A stretch of DNA of 41,153 nucleotides from NCBI GenBank assembly GCA_015039365.1, contig WION01000470.1, positions 1-41,153 of the forward strand. Reading direction: 5' to 3'. The notes under the pieces are model-generated. The model was not told where the DNA came from and ran no database searches. It was given only the letters and a program-made list of their open reading frames with translations. This DNA comes from Amanita rubescens (taxonomy: Eukaryota > Basidiomycota > Agaricomycetes > Agaricales > Amanitaceae). Positions 9,899 through 21,800 of this stretch are shown piece by piece; position 1 is the first letter of the stretch, and each line of letters opens with the position of its first letter. The position numbers were made by a program, and so were the translations under genes.

Positions 9899-12385
9899 TC
9901 ATTCAGCGAATCTTACAGATTGCGAGCCATAGTTTTCGTGTAATGGTACATTTAACGTCGTTGGCCGTGTTCTGTAGTTTTTCTGTTTGACAGCACGTAA
10001 GTTGGCAGTCGGAAGGAGATCGGTGCGAGGTAAACTCACAGTCATGGACCAACCGATCTGCGCATGCACTTCTGTCCGAGCGCTGATTCCGGAGGCACCA
10101 AAACTTAGTATCACATCATGCTTGAGGGCGAAGTACGGCCTGTTTCCCGGGCCTTTCATGGGTGTTAGAGATCTGGCTATGGCCGTCATATCTGCTTCTA
10201 CCACTTCCACCGGGTCAAACAGTTCTAGCAATAGGCTGTGAGCTATTCACAACAGCAACGAAAGATGTGAAGTACCAGGTTCAAGATCCACCCATTTTGG
10301 GTTCGGTAAGCTTCCTTTGTAACATAGAAGCTGAACATCACGCTTGTACAACCCTTGACGGCTTAAGCTTTTAATATGATATCTCCTTTTGTATTCCTTC
10401 GTCTCTCGTACTGGTGTGTTCTAGAGATTGGTTTAAAGTTACCGCGGATTATAATTTAGGGCCACGCGTACCCTGGGCAGAATGATGTCAAATGCGTTCG
10501 GCAATACCATGGTGCCGTCATATTGTTCCTGCTTTGATGACGCTCGGCGCTGATGCTCCGTATTGGATTCATCAAATCGGATGCTGGACTTGATCCCATA
10601 AGTATATCGAGTAATACGCGATGTTACATAGTGGTACAGATAGAAATGAATGGCGCCATCGGCGACAGCGTTCAACCTTAGGTCTTTCATGAACAAAATC
10701 GAACACGTTTTAGTAAACAGGAAGCGTACCCGTCGTTTTCAGGGCGATAGATGAGACAATCTTCGAAAGTTGTCCTTAGGATGTTAAATAACCAGTGACT
10801 TTCTCCGAAGCCACCAACAAGAACGATTGACTGTAGGCTACATCAGAAAACGAACATGAGAACGACGGACAGCCTCTACCTGAATGTTCTTCAAACCATT
10901 CAGCAAGTTTCTGATTTCATTTATTATCAGGATGATTTTGTCTACATGCGGCCCGAAGAACCCTGCAATCTGACGTCTTAACCTCATAAGCTCAGGGCCA
11001 TTCGATATTAAATGCAACGTACCCATCAAGTTCAAGCGCCCCTCCATGCACTCTTAGATCTGGGTCATTGTCCCTGGGCGAGCCAAATTGGATGTTGTAA
11101 TGTATTGCATCGTTATCAAAGCGTAACTTGGCGGTTTTATCAAATCTGTCAGCAATGAAGTCCGAATCATCACTGAAGCGACAATCACGAAACCAATCTA
11201 AAACTAGCGATAAGAGGTCATCTATGAGACAGGGTCGGAGGAGACCCACATTTTATGAAGGCCCGGGCTTCATCCGTTACAAGTAATGACCCGGAGGTAA
11301 CGCCTGATCACGACGTAAGTACAGTTTTAATTGCGGCTGGCAATCACCAAACTCTGAGCAGCGATAATTTCTTTGAAAAGCCGTCTCTCAGATGTCTTGG
11401 AATATGCGCTGAAATTCGTAATTGCTGCTCCTGACATATGCTCTGAATTGAAAAACTTGGATTACAAGCTAATAACAAACCTGTAGAAACAAAGAGGACA
11501 CCATCTTCATCCTAATAAGGGGCACGTATTAACGGATCACCAACATTCATTCACGTTACTTACAGGAAACTTGAAGTCATTTCTGTGAGCACAATAATGA
11601 AGCACTGCCTCTCCATCCGTGACCAGAATAAGTTCAGGAGAGCGTTCGGTCTCGATAAGACCGGCAAGCGCCGCAGCCCTTCGAACCTGCTGATGCTGCA
11701 AGTTATCCCATCCATTCGGAAGAGGCAGAACGTAATGAATTCGGCCCTTAAGGTCGTCAAGATCAATATCGTGCTGTGCCTTGATGAACACCTTGGCCGT
11801 GTCATGCAAATATTCCAAGTAATCCGACAATATGTCCACGACACTTAAACCGGCGGGGAGATCAGGGAGGTGTACCGTCTCCGAATCGCCATGGTGCAAG
11901 TATAGCTTCATACTTGATATTCTACGTTTAGCTTGGAGGATCGACTGAACGAATATTCCTTTTACTCACCGTTCGACTTTGATCCATCCCCGGTCAGATG
12001 CCTGAAGTTCGACTCCCCTTGTCAGCGCAGCATCGCCTGCGGACCGCCATGCACCAAGTGAATTGTAATAGATTACACTCGGGGTCCTAGTACTGCTGCT
12101 ATCTTCTTGAGCATCGAAACTGATCGCACCAGCGTTCAACAACTTCTGGAATTCTGTCACGTTGGACTTACTCGTTCACTCTTTTCACCGTTTCACTTCC
12201 GGGAACACGTGGATCCAAGAGACTGGAACGACGGATTCAGTCTCAGAACTTCCTCTTTCTGGGCAATGGGCGCTTACTTACCTGTAGGAAATACCACTAT
12301 ACGCGGTTCCAATGTCAAAACCTAGTACAATTCTGGCGTTTAGTCGAGTTGAACCCTTTGAACCCTTTGAACCTCTGCGCGACAT
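9899..12385 (-). CDS. HSPA12-like Hsp70-family protein, copy C, with altered phosphate-2 loop
   Basis: Starts at ATG 12385 (MSRRGSKGSKGSTRLNARIV) and runs into FDIGTAYSGISY. Exons then give TPSVIYYNSLG, LYLHHGDSETVHLP, LPNGWDNLQHQQV, VTDGEAVLHYC, VLDWFRDCRFSDDSDF, SIVLVGGFGESHW, LNAVADGAIHFYLYHYV, LPNPKWVDLEP and ELFDPVEVVEAD, ending at TGA 9899. The overall order matches copies A and E, but the phosphate-2 loop reads GAAITNFSAY where the others have GGGTIDIS, so ATP hydrolysis may be lost. Splicing near 12140-12200 could not be resolved cleanly, so a disruption there is possible. It lies head to head with the coiled-coil gene at 12839. Confidence 0.7.
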
Positions 12386-12838
12386 GCATACAACGGTTAT
12401 TTGTGCTGTTCTAGGTAAAGATCAGAGTAACACGAGACATTCGCATGCGTGTAATCCAATTATGGCCAAGAATAGAAAGATGTCCGATTCAATGCCAGGG
12501 CCAGACTGGAACGAAATGCAGTTGATCGCGTGTGATCTGCATGTGAGCTTGCGCCCAGACTCGGTCTTGACGACGGTAACGTTGCATTCCCGATCTGGTG
12601 GCGAAAAAGGCGTGAGAATGTCTTTGTCAACATACATTACCCGATATAGACAGGAAGATCTAAAGTTCGATGCACAACCCCGTTTTTTCACCCCAAATCC
12701 GCAGTCAAACTCGTGACGCGCTCTAACACAGCCGTCGGGGAACGAGGAAAGGGCGTGGGTTATTCCTGTGCCACCAATAAAGCGCTCATACATTAAACTC
12801 ACACGTCTACTGCCCCATCATTCTAGAGCGCAGCATTC
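12386..12838. promoter_or_regulatory. Divergent intergenic region between Hsp70 copy C and the second coiled-coil gene
   Basis: About 450 bp separate the two opposed start codons, so both promoters must lie here or overlap the genes. Short open frames on both strands show no family features. No specific motif can be named. Confidence 0.45.
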
Positions 12839-14789
12839 ATGATGGCCTCTCCGTTTACCATGCTTGGTATCCTGGGGAAAAGCCGTCGCGCCACTACGGC
12901 TGCTCACCCAGTTCATGCAACGAGCAGGATAACCCAAGATGCACTCAGAGCTCCGAGGAAAAGCAATGATTCGTTTGGCTCAGACTCAAACGAATCTTCC
13001 TCTTCTTCCCGAATCATAGGCGATAATACGGTCCTGGTTGAAGAACCGTCTTATACCATCGTCCCAAAGACGGAAAACCGTACCGATATTGACCAGGAAT
13101 GGACGGATGTCGGCGTTGATGGGAGGGTGAAGACTCGTCCATCAAAGGCTGAGGAGGAAAGGATGGCTCGTGAGGCGCGGGAGGGGGAGGAGGAACGAAA
13201 AAGGGAGGAGGTAGAGCGCCAGAAGAGGGAAGAGGAAGAACGACGTAGGGCGGAAGAAAGGAGGAACGAGGATCGCAAGAGAGCCGAGGAAGAACGACGT
13301 AGGGCGGAAGAAAGGAGGAACGAGGATCGCAAGAGAGCCGAGGAAGAACGAAGGCGGGAGGAGGACCGCAGAAAGAGAGAAGAGGAGGAGAACCGCAGAA
13401 AGAGGGAAGAAGAGGAGCGTAAGAGGAGAGAAGAGGAGGAACGTAAAGCGAGGGAGGAAGAAGAACGCAAGAGGATAGAAGAAGATGAGCGAAGGAGAAA
13501 GGAGGAGAAGAGAAAACGCGAGGAGAATGAACGTCGCATGCGAGAGAACTACGAGTCTGCTGCTAGGATCAGAGAGGAAAGAGCTCGAGAGGCCGAGCGG
13601 GCTCGACAGGAAAACATCAGGACGCACGAACGAGAGAAACTGGAGCAGCATATTCGTCACCAAGACGAAAAGGAGAAGACACTTCAAGAGCGGCTTACCG
13701 TCCTCGAGAACGAGCAGCAGGCGGGCGCGATGCAGGTTCGCGAACTGATGAATCATTCAGAATATCTCGAGGACCAGAACAGCCTGCTCAAAACCCAATT
13801 GCAACGACAGTCAGACGAGGTCAAAGACCTCAAGTCCCAGGTTTACGACTCTCCGAACCATGTTAAGCGTTTCCTAAGCCACGGCGTCGCCAAGACGGGC
13901 AAATCCGTTGAACAAGAACTCGTAACGCTTCTCGACATTCTCAACTCGGAGGTCTATCAAGCAGCGGCATGCTTAGCTGATCTATTGGAATCGCGAGGTC
14001 AAAGTCGATCCAGGGCCATCGTTACGACTCGAGCGGCGGCAGAAGAAGCTCGCGTAGTGAAAATGTTGGGCAAAGAGATGACGGAGGTGTTGAAGGTCAA
14101 AACCTCCACGGCTGCCGACCTTGACCCTCTCATCGTTCAAGTAGCGCTGCAAATGTGCATGAACTTCTGCTGTGCCAAGATCACCCAGTCTTGGTGCCCC
14201 GGCATGTGGAACTACAGCGATTTCCTATCCACGTTATTCACTAGCATCCAGGCGACCGGTGAGTGGCGCTCTCTTCTTTTTTTTTGAATATAGGACTGAT
14301 TCATCTGCAGAGGATTTGACTAACGCCAACAAGTGGCGATCCGTTACGCATGCTCAATTCAGGCAGAATGAAAGCACGAAAACATCGATGGCGCAATATA
14401 TGTCAGAACACATCATGTCCTTGCTCTCATTCATCGGTTTGCCGCCCAACTCAACGGAGTGGGTCACCGAACTTCTCGAGGAGAGGTGTCCCATGATTGT
14501 AGGCCCAGCATTGCATATAAACAACTCAATCTTCGAGGACGCCACTGGTGAATCTTTGGAGGTCGTCCTCGTACAAGCAGGAGAGATATTTGATATTAGG
14601 ACCATGGAGAACTCGTACAGCGATAGCGACGATGATTTATACGCCGGATCCGTTGCCGCGACAACGGACTTGGGTCTGAAGAGGCTTTCGACTGTCCGCA
14701 AAGGCGACACCTCTATCATCAAACCCAAGGTTATCCTCGCCAGCGCGTTTGACCCCGAGACGAGGCGTATCTTGGAACAAGCGCTCTGA
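12839..14789 (+). CDS. Coiled-coil protein with long charged helix, family shared with the gene at 7741
   Basis: Two exons, 12839-14258 and 14311-14789, with an intron starting GTGAGTGG and ending CTGCAG. Together they encode 632 residues. ATG 12842 is an equally possible start. After a serine-rich N-terminus, residues about 100-270 are almost purely E, R and K in EERRRAEERRNEDRKRAEEE style, fitting a stable single alpha-helix. A leucine-bearing coiled coil follows (TLQERLTVLENEQQ, EYLEDQNSLLKTQLQ). The C-terminal domain carries LDILNSEVYQAAACLADLL, LIVQVALQMCMNFCCAKI, NANKWRSVTHAQF, an acidic patch, and IIKPKVILASAFDPETRR. Motif order matches the gene at 7741. Function not recognised. It is the second coiled-coil gene facing an Hsp70-like gene. 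Confidence 0.8.
13232..13339 (+). repeat. Exact 54-bp coding duplication in the charged helix
   Basis: Two adjacent 54-bp units (13232-13285 and 13286-13339) encode EEERRRAEERRNEDRKRA twice. Being 18 codons, the duplication lengthens the helix without changing the frame. A third partial unit follows. Confidence 0.85.
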
Positions 14790-15469
14790 TTTAGGACCTC
14801 CCTCATTCATTCATTAGTGTACCATATGCCCAAGTATGTTATATCAGTATCGGTAGCCCTCTTCATCGTAGATAGCTGTGTACTTGTAGTAGTCAACGCG
14901 CTGCAGCCGACAATCTCCGCCAGAATGCTGTGGGAGTTGACTCCAAGCTGTGATCGGATGACATCTAAACCTCTCATTGCAAACATCGCCGCTTTGCGCA
15001 GTACACTTTCTTGAATGCAAAGTTGAGAATGGGAATCTGTCCCCTGGGCCCTCGTCACAGTTCATCACGATCGACACGACGCAGCATCATGTACTACCAC
15101 GCATTCCTATTACAACGCGTTCAAACACACGATCCTTCTACTATCAGCGCTCCCTAATCTGGCTTCTATACGGCATTCCGGGTTTCTATATGCGCAGTAT
15201 GAATCATGTGTCTTGCACGAGGGTGAACAAATTCGGTGGTTCTGTGATAGCGATGAATTCGGACATTCTCGTGTAAAACACACTGCCCCCCTTTACGAGC
15301 GTCCTTATCAACTGCGTTAGATCCATCTTGAAGGCACGTTGAAAGCACGCTTGTACTATTGCTGCGACTTTGGTGAGTAAATCTGTATTTTCATATATAT
15401 GATGCGGGCTGACCAGGCAACTGCGCGTTCTCAGCTCTGAAACTTCGACCCCACTTCCAGCCAATCAAC
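14790..15469. other. Intergenic stretch upstream of Hsp70 copy E
   Basis: No gene seen. The part from about 14986 is duplicated at 32410-32859. It presumably holds the promoter of the Hsp70-like gene. Confidence 0.5.
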
Positions 15470-17926
15470 ATGTCCACATCCACCGTTCATCGGAAGCCAT
15501 ACACCGGAACTAGGAGGAAGCTTGTCGTGGCCTTTGACGTTGGCACGACGTTCAGCGGCGCTTCGTACTCGATTTTGGACCCTGGCCAATCTCCCGAAAT
15601 TCGCGGAGTAACTCAGTACGAATCTTATTAACATGCTGTGGTAGTGTTTTCCGTCTTACTCGTTACTTGGCAGGTTTCCCGGACAACAAAAGGTTGCGGG
15701 CGACTCGAAAATTCCCAGCGTAGTTTGCTATGATGAAGACGGAACAGTCGTCGCAGTTGGATCGGAAACAGATCCAGATACAAATCCAGAACTATTCGAA
15801 GCGCCGGGTATGGTTAGATCAGAATGGTACACAGTAAAGCATCTTTTCCGGTTTCCGCAGCACTCAACGGATTCCAAAGGTTTAAATTGCATCTTCGTCC
15901 CCCTCGCTTGGCCGCTGAGCAAGGATTCGACGCGGGAGACCTGCCCCCACTTCCGAGGAACAAACCCGCCATCACCATCTATTCTGATGTTCTTCGCTAT
16001 CTATTCGACGCAACGAAGCGGTATATCCAAGAACGCCAAGGGGACGATATGTGGAACTCGGTAAAAGACGATATAAACTTTATTCTCAGCCATCCGAATG
16101 GGTGGGAAGGGAGACAGCAATCAGAGATGCGGAATGCGGCTATCTCTGCAGGTCTAGTGAAGAGCGAAGCGGAAGCGTTGGATCAAGTCAGCTTCGTCAC
16201 TGAAGGCGAGGCTAGTCTGCATTATTGCTTGAACAACATCCCAACAGTATTGGAACGCTTGGTGCGTAAAGAAATTACTCATTTTACTCCTACTGATTGA
16301 CAAATGTGATAGTTGGACGATGGAGTGATGGTCGTTGATTGTGGCGGTGGAACCATTGATATTAGCACCTATACCCGTGCATCAGACAGATCTTTGAAAG
16401 AGATCTCGGCAGCTGAATGTACGTTCTCGATGTGGAAGAGTACATCTGTAGCTAACCGTCTACTGCAGGTCTTCTCCAGGGGTCGACGTTTGTCACAGGA
16501 CGTGCTGAACAATACCTGAAAAGTGATTGCTGCTCTTTATTTTGCTATATTCGCTCTTATCTACTTGACTCTAGGCTATTTACATGGATCAAAGTTTGGA
16601 GGCCCTGAAGAGATAGCGACGATGAAAAGGTTTTTCGATAAGACAACCAAGACAAGTTTTAGGAACTCTTCCAAGCCTTCATTTATCAAGTTCGGAAAAG
16701 GAAGCGATAACGATCCTGATCTCAATATTAAAGCGGGTGGTTTAAAACTCAGCGGGCAAGTACTTTGATAACTTTTGCCTCAGCGCTTGATGCTACGCTA
16801 CGTGATTTAGGGAGAAAGTAGCGAGCTTCTTCGACCCCTCTGTAAAGGCCATCATTGAGACGATTGAAGACCAATGTTCAAAATCCAGAACTACCATCAA
16901 GGTAATCGTCCTTTTACCCAGATGTGTCCAAGTTTCCAATTTCACTTTGTACTAGGCGATATGTCTCGTTGGTGGCTTTGCCACATCAGACTACCTCTTC
17001 TCAAGACTGGATGGACACTTCAAAGAGCGAGACATCCAAATCCTCAGGCCCGATCGATATCTGTACGTGACTTCAAGTTCAGAGAGTTGTTGACTTAACT
17101 TAAAATTTCTCGCAGCAACAAGGCGGTTGCAGAAGGAGCCGTCTCTTACCATATCGATCATCGTGTCTCCGTCCGTGTCTCGAAGTTTACATTTGGTATC
17201 GAGGCCACGCGCTTGTTCGAGCCAACGAACCCCGAACATATTTGTCGCCCTAGTCTAGTCTACCCCTCGCCGTCTGGACCACGTCGGATTGAAGGTATCT
17301 TTTCTGAAATTCTAGCAAAGGCTAGTAGCGTTCATTTTTGCGAGACAATTTTACTTAATTTTAGAACGCAGGCAACTGCCGTTTCCGAGGAAAAGGAGTT
17401 TAGGAAGACCTATTTCCACGAATTACCGCGACGCCAGTTTGAGGAGTTTGATACTGTTGAGCTTGTCTTGAAATGTTATCGTGGACGCGCTGCGAAGGCA
17501 CCGCTATGGTTGGATCTCGAGCCAGGTACATAGCTTATATCCCAGTCGAGAGGAAGGCTGATTATCAAATGCCTCGACAGAGTTCTTCGAAGATAACTGC
17601 GATGTTATAGCTGATCTAACAACCCTCAAGAGTCACTTGAAGCCACTATTGAACGGAGGAAAGGAGTATTTCCGATTCGAGCTTGACGTTGTGCTACTTT
17701 TCGGATTGACGGAGCTCAAGGCTCATATTGCCTGGAAGGAAGATGTACGTTTCTATGCTCTCTGTTTTTTAAAAGAAATATATCTGATAAAATCATACAG
17801 GGTGTCGAGAAACGGTGCGTTTTATGCTTCTTGATGTTAAATGTGTGTTTAATTGACATATGTCACATGTGGCACAGAGGACCAGCGACCATCGTGTATG
17901 ATACGACGATGTCGAACAGTGATTAA
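15470..17926 (+). CDS. HSPA12-like Hsp70-family ATPase, copy E
   Basis: The gene starts MSTSTVHRKPYTGTRRKL at 15470 and ends at TAA 17924-17926. All exon joins I tried restore the family sequence: FDVGTTFSGASYSILDPGQ, SKIPSVVCYDEDG, EWFKLHLRPP, ILSHPNGWEGRQQSEM, VTEGEASLHYC, VVDCGGGTIDISTYTR, LLQGSTFVTGRAEQYLK, KFGGPEEIATMKRFFDK, AICLVGGFATSDYLFSRL, NKAVAEGAVSYHIDHRV, LWLDLEPEFFEDNCDV, AHIAWKEDGVEKRGPATI. Phosphate-1, phosphate-2 and adenosine motifs are all intact, so this is the best candidate for an active ATPase here. Introns are about 50-60 nt with CTCAAC or CTAAC branch sites. It is convergent with the microexon GTPase gene. The second copy (32860-35293) is frameshifted. Confidence 0.85.
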
Positions 17927-18866
17927 ATACCTAGAGTCGCACGATGGAAATATGCATCTAGAATGAGAAGTGCTTAACTCAGGCATAACAAAGTGGAATT
18001 GGCGTGATACTTGATAAACAAAGAAGTTGCCAGGGACACCGGTTCACATAACAACACAAGTTGCTAAGCTTTACTAGTAGATTTCGCTTCCTTCGCTTCA
18101 GATGAGTTTCGTCCCGGGGCAAAAGCTGCGGCATGTAGACTCATAGTAACCTGTATAGGCTGTATGGCATTGTTTGAAGATAGAGCAATGAGCGACCTGT
18201 TGGGCTTCGTGAGTCAGGTCTCAAAATCCGTTATCGGCTCGTCCCACCTCAACTGATGGAGATCGAAGCTGATATATGGATGCTGTCAAAGATCTCAGTC
18301 AATGTAATCATATTTTTTGGGATCTGCCAACTATTGATGATATCCTTGACCCGCCCGAAGAGCGAGAGCAGGAAGAAGATCCATATCAAGGCCATGGCGA
18401 TATTGTGAAAGCGATTGCAGAAGAAGTCCATCATGAGATAGGTGTTGAAAAAGGAGAGGTAATACAGGTAGAAATAGAATCAGATTGACGAGGATGTGCA
18501 CCAGCTCCACTATCACGCTCAGAACTGATATCTCTGTGTACCCAGATCCAGTCATTGTGCCTCCATTATGGTGATCCACATTTTGCTTTAGATTTCTGAG
18601 ACTATTAGAAGGTACCACCACAGCTGAATAGGGAGGAAATGAGGAAAGCAAAGCAGACGAGCATAGAAGATTATCTCGTCGCCCAATCCATTATTTAGTC
18701 ACGCATGTCACGAAAGAGCAATGAGCGACCTGTTGGGGGCTGTGATTCGATGAGTCAATCGAGATTTGAGAGATTCGAAAATGATTTCATGCTACTAAGG
18801 GGGCCCGGGATCATTGTGACCTATGATAATATGCATTTATACATTATACATGGAGTCAACCCTGCT
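17927..18866. other. Convergent intergenic region with a 533-bp block absent from copy 2
   Basis: The stretch separates the 3' ends of Hsp70 copy E and the GTPase gene. A 23-bp sequence (18182-18204) recurs directly at 18715-18737, while copy 2 has it once (35549-35571) and lacks the block between. The block holds a 70-codon plus-strand frame (18276-18488) with an acidic end (LPTIDDILDPPEEREQEEDP) that loosely recalls the tail of pogo-like transposases. That likeness is weak. Confidence 0.6.
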
Positions 18867-21800
18867 TCACTGCAGTACCAACAACTTGTAATTGTCCCTA
18901 TTCTCCTTCAGGATGTCCAAGACTACATTGGTGTCAGTGATAGAAGACTGTTGCTCCACAGCAGACTTCAGTTTCGGATATGACACTGGATTTAGACAGA
19001 AGTCCACAGCCTTCCTGAAGTCCTCATGGGATATTGAGAGAGAGGTGAACAAGCAGATATCTGCAATGGCCTCAGCCACTATGAAACAGGCTGAGGCATT
19101 AATGGCAGTGGCAGAGAATGTAAAAACACACAAATGCCAATCCAGATAGCTTGATGAGAAGCCTGAGAAGTGATAGAATGATGATAATATTGATGATAAG
19201 GCAACAACAGATTGTAACAAAGCCTGTACCACACCTGTGACTCTGGCATAAATTGCAAGACAAGTTTGAAGCACTGCTGCAAGTGAAGGTCCTATAAAAC
19301 CACATGAAATCAATTAGTGACAAATATTGGGGAGCAGTGGGAGACAGGAAGGTGTGAAAGAGCAGAAACCACAAAACATAATAGCATGTATGTACATTCT
19401 ACAAATGCATTTCAAAAAAAGGATGCAAGGTTTGAAAAGCAATCAAATATTGATTTTGTGGGGTCCCAAGTTTGGAAACTCACATCCTGTGAAGAGCAGA
19501 GGTGAGCTGTGAGGGGCTGATCACAACAGAAAAGTCAGAAACTCACATCCTGTGAAGAGCAGAGGTGAGCTGTGAGGGTCTGATCACAACAGAAAAGTCA
19601 GAAACTCACTTCCTGTGAAGAGCAGAGGTGAGCTGTGAGGGGCCAGTGATCACAACAGAAAAGTCAGAAACTCACTCCCTGTGAAGAGCAGAGGTGAGCT
19701 GTGAGGGGCTGATCACAACAGAAAAGTCAGAAACTCACTTCCTGTGAAGAGCAGAGGTGAGCTGTGAGGGGCTGATCACAACAGAAAAGTCAGAAACTCA
19801 CTTCCTGTGAAGAGCAGAGGTGAGCTGTGAGGGGCTGATCACAACAGAAAAGTCAGAAACTCACTACCTGTGAAGAGCAGAGGTGAGCTGTGAGGGGCTG
19901 ATCACAACAGAAAAGTCAGAAACTCACAACCTGTGAAGAGCAGAGGTGAGCTGTGAGGGGCTGATCACAACAGAAAAGTCAGAAACTCACTCGCTGTGAA
20001 GAGCAGAGGTGAGCTGTGAGGGGCTGATCACAACAGAAAAGTCAGAAACTCACAATCCTGTGAAGAGCAGAGGTGAGCTGTGAGGGGCTGATCACAACAG
20101 AAAAGTCAGAAACTCACTAACCTGTGAAGAGCAGAGGTGAGCTGTGAGGGGCTGATCACAACAGAAAAGTCAGAAACTCACTAGCTGTGAAGAGCAGAGG
20201 TGAGCTGTGAGGGGCTGATCACAACAGAAAAGTCAGAAACTCACTGCTGTGAAGAGCAGAGGTGAGCTGTGAGGGGCTGATCACAACAGAAAAGTCAGAA
20301 ACTCACTTCCTGTGAAGAGCAGAGGTGAGCTGTGAGGGGCTGATCACAACAGAAAAGTCAGAAACTCACTTCCTGTGAAGAGCAGAGGTGAGCTGTGAGG
20401 GGCTGATCACAACAGAAAAGTCAGAAACTCACTAGCTGTGAAGAGCAGAGGTGAGCTGTGAGGGGCTGATCACAACAGAAAAGTCAGAAACTCACTAGCT
20501 GTGAAGAGCAGAGGTGAGCTGTGAGGGGCTGATCACAACAGAAAAGTCAGAAACTCACTCGCTGTGAAGAGCAGAGGTGAGCTGTGAGGGGCTGATCACA
20601 ACAGAAAAGTCAGAAACTCACAAGCTGTGAAGAGCAGAGGTGAGCTGTGAGGGGCTGATCACAACAGAAAAGTCAGAAACTCACTAGCTGTGAAGAGCAG
20701 AGGTGAGCTGTGAGGGGCTGATCACAACAGAAAAGTCAGAAACTCACTCGCTGTGAAGAGCAGAGGTGAGCTGTGAGGGGCTGATCACAACAGAAAAGTC
20801 AGAAACTCACTCAGCTGTGAAGAGCAGAGGTGAGCTGTGAGGGGCTGATCACAACAGAAAAGTCAGAAACTCACTAGCTGTGAAGAGCAGAGGTGAGCTG
20901 TGAGGGGCTGATCACAACAGAAAAGTCAGAAACTCACTAGCTGTGAAGAGCAGAGGTGAGCTGTGAGGGGCTGATCACAACAGAAAAGTCAGAAACTCAC
21001 TAGCTGTGAAGAGCAGAGGTGAGCTGTGAGGGGCTGATCACAACAGAAAAGTCAGAAACTCACATACTGTGAAGAGCAGAGGTGAGCTGTGAGGGGCTGA
21101 TCACAACAGAAAAGTCAGAAACTCACTAGCTGTGAAGAGCAGAGGTGAGCTGTGAGGGGCTGATCACAACAGAAAAGTCAGAAACTCACTTCCTGTGAAG
21201 AGCAGAGGTGAGCTGTGAGGGGCTGATCACAACAGAAAAGTCAGAAACTCACATTCCTGTGAAGAGCAGAGGTGAGCTGTGAGGGGCTGATCACAACAGA
21301 AAAGTCAGAAACTCACTTCCTGTGAAGAGCAGAGGTGAGCTGTGAGGGGCTGATCACAACAGAAAAGTCAGAAACTCACATCCTGTGAAGAGCAGAGGTG
21401 AGCTGTGAGGGGCTGATCACAACAGAAAAGTCAGAAACTCACATCCTGTGAAGAGCAGAGGTGAGCTGTGAGGGGCTGATCACAACAGAAAAGTCAGAAA
21501 CTCACTTCCTGTGAAGAGCAGAGGTGAGCTGTGAGGGGCTGATCACAACAGAAAAGTCAGAAACTCACTAGCTGTGAAGAGCAGAGGTGAGCTGTGAGGG
21601 GCTGATCACAACAGAAAAGTCAGAAACTCACATCCTGTGAAGAGCAGAGGTGAGCTGTGAGGGGCTGATCACAACAGAAAAGTCAGAAACTCACTCCTGT
21701 GAAGAGCAGAGGTGAGCTGTGAGGGGCTGATCACAACAGAAAAGTCAGAAACTCACTTCCTGTGAAGAGCAGAGGTGAGCTGTGAGGGGCTGATCACAAC

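Noticed and set aside
13051..13756. Long serine/leucine/phenylalanine-rich minus-strand frames
   Set aside because: They are complements of the E/R-rich coding helix and carry no independent signal.
18892..19149. Plus-strand 85-codon frame opposite the GTPase terminal exon
   Set aside because: No family signature. The minus-strand frame fits the C-terminal helix pattern of the GTPase paralogue and the run of minus-strand introns.
19079..19374. Alternative minus-strand frames over the GTPase terminal region (VWYRLCYN... and WHLCVF... registers)
   Set aside because: They would require an exon from 19282 or 19373 in another phase. The acceptor GTGGTACAG before GCT at 19223 keeps phase 0 with the microexons, but this choice is not certain.
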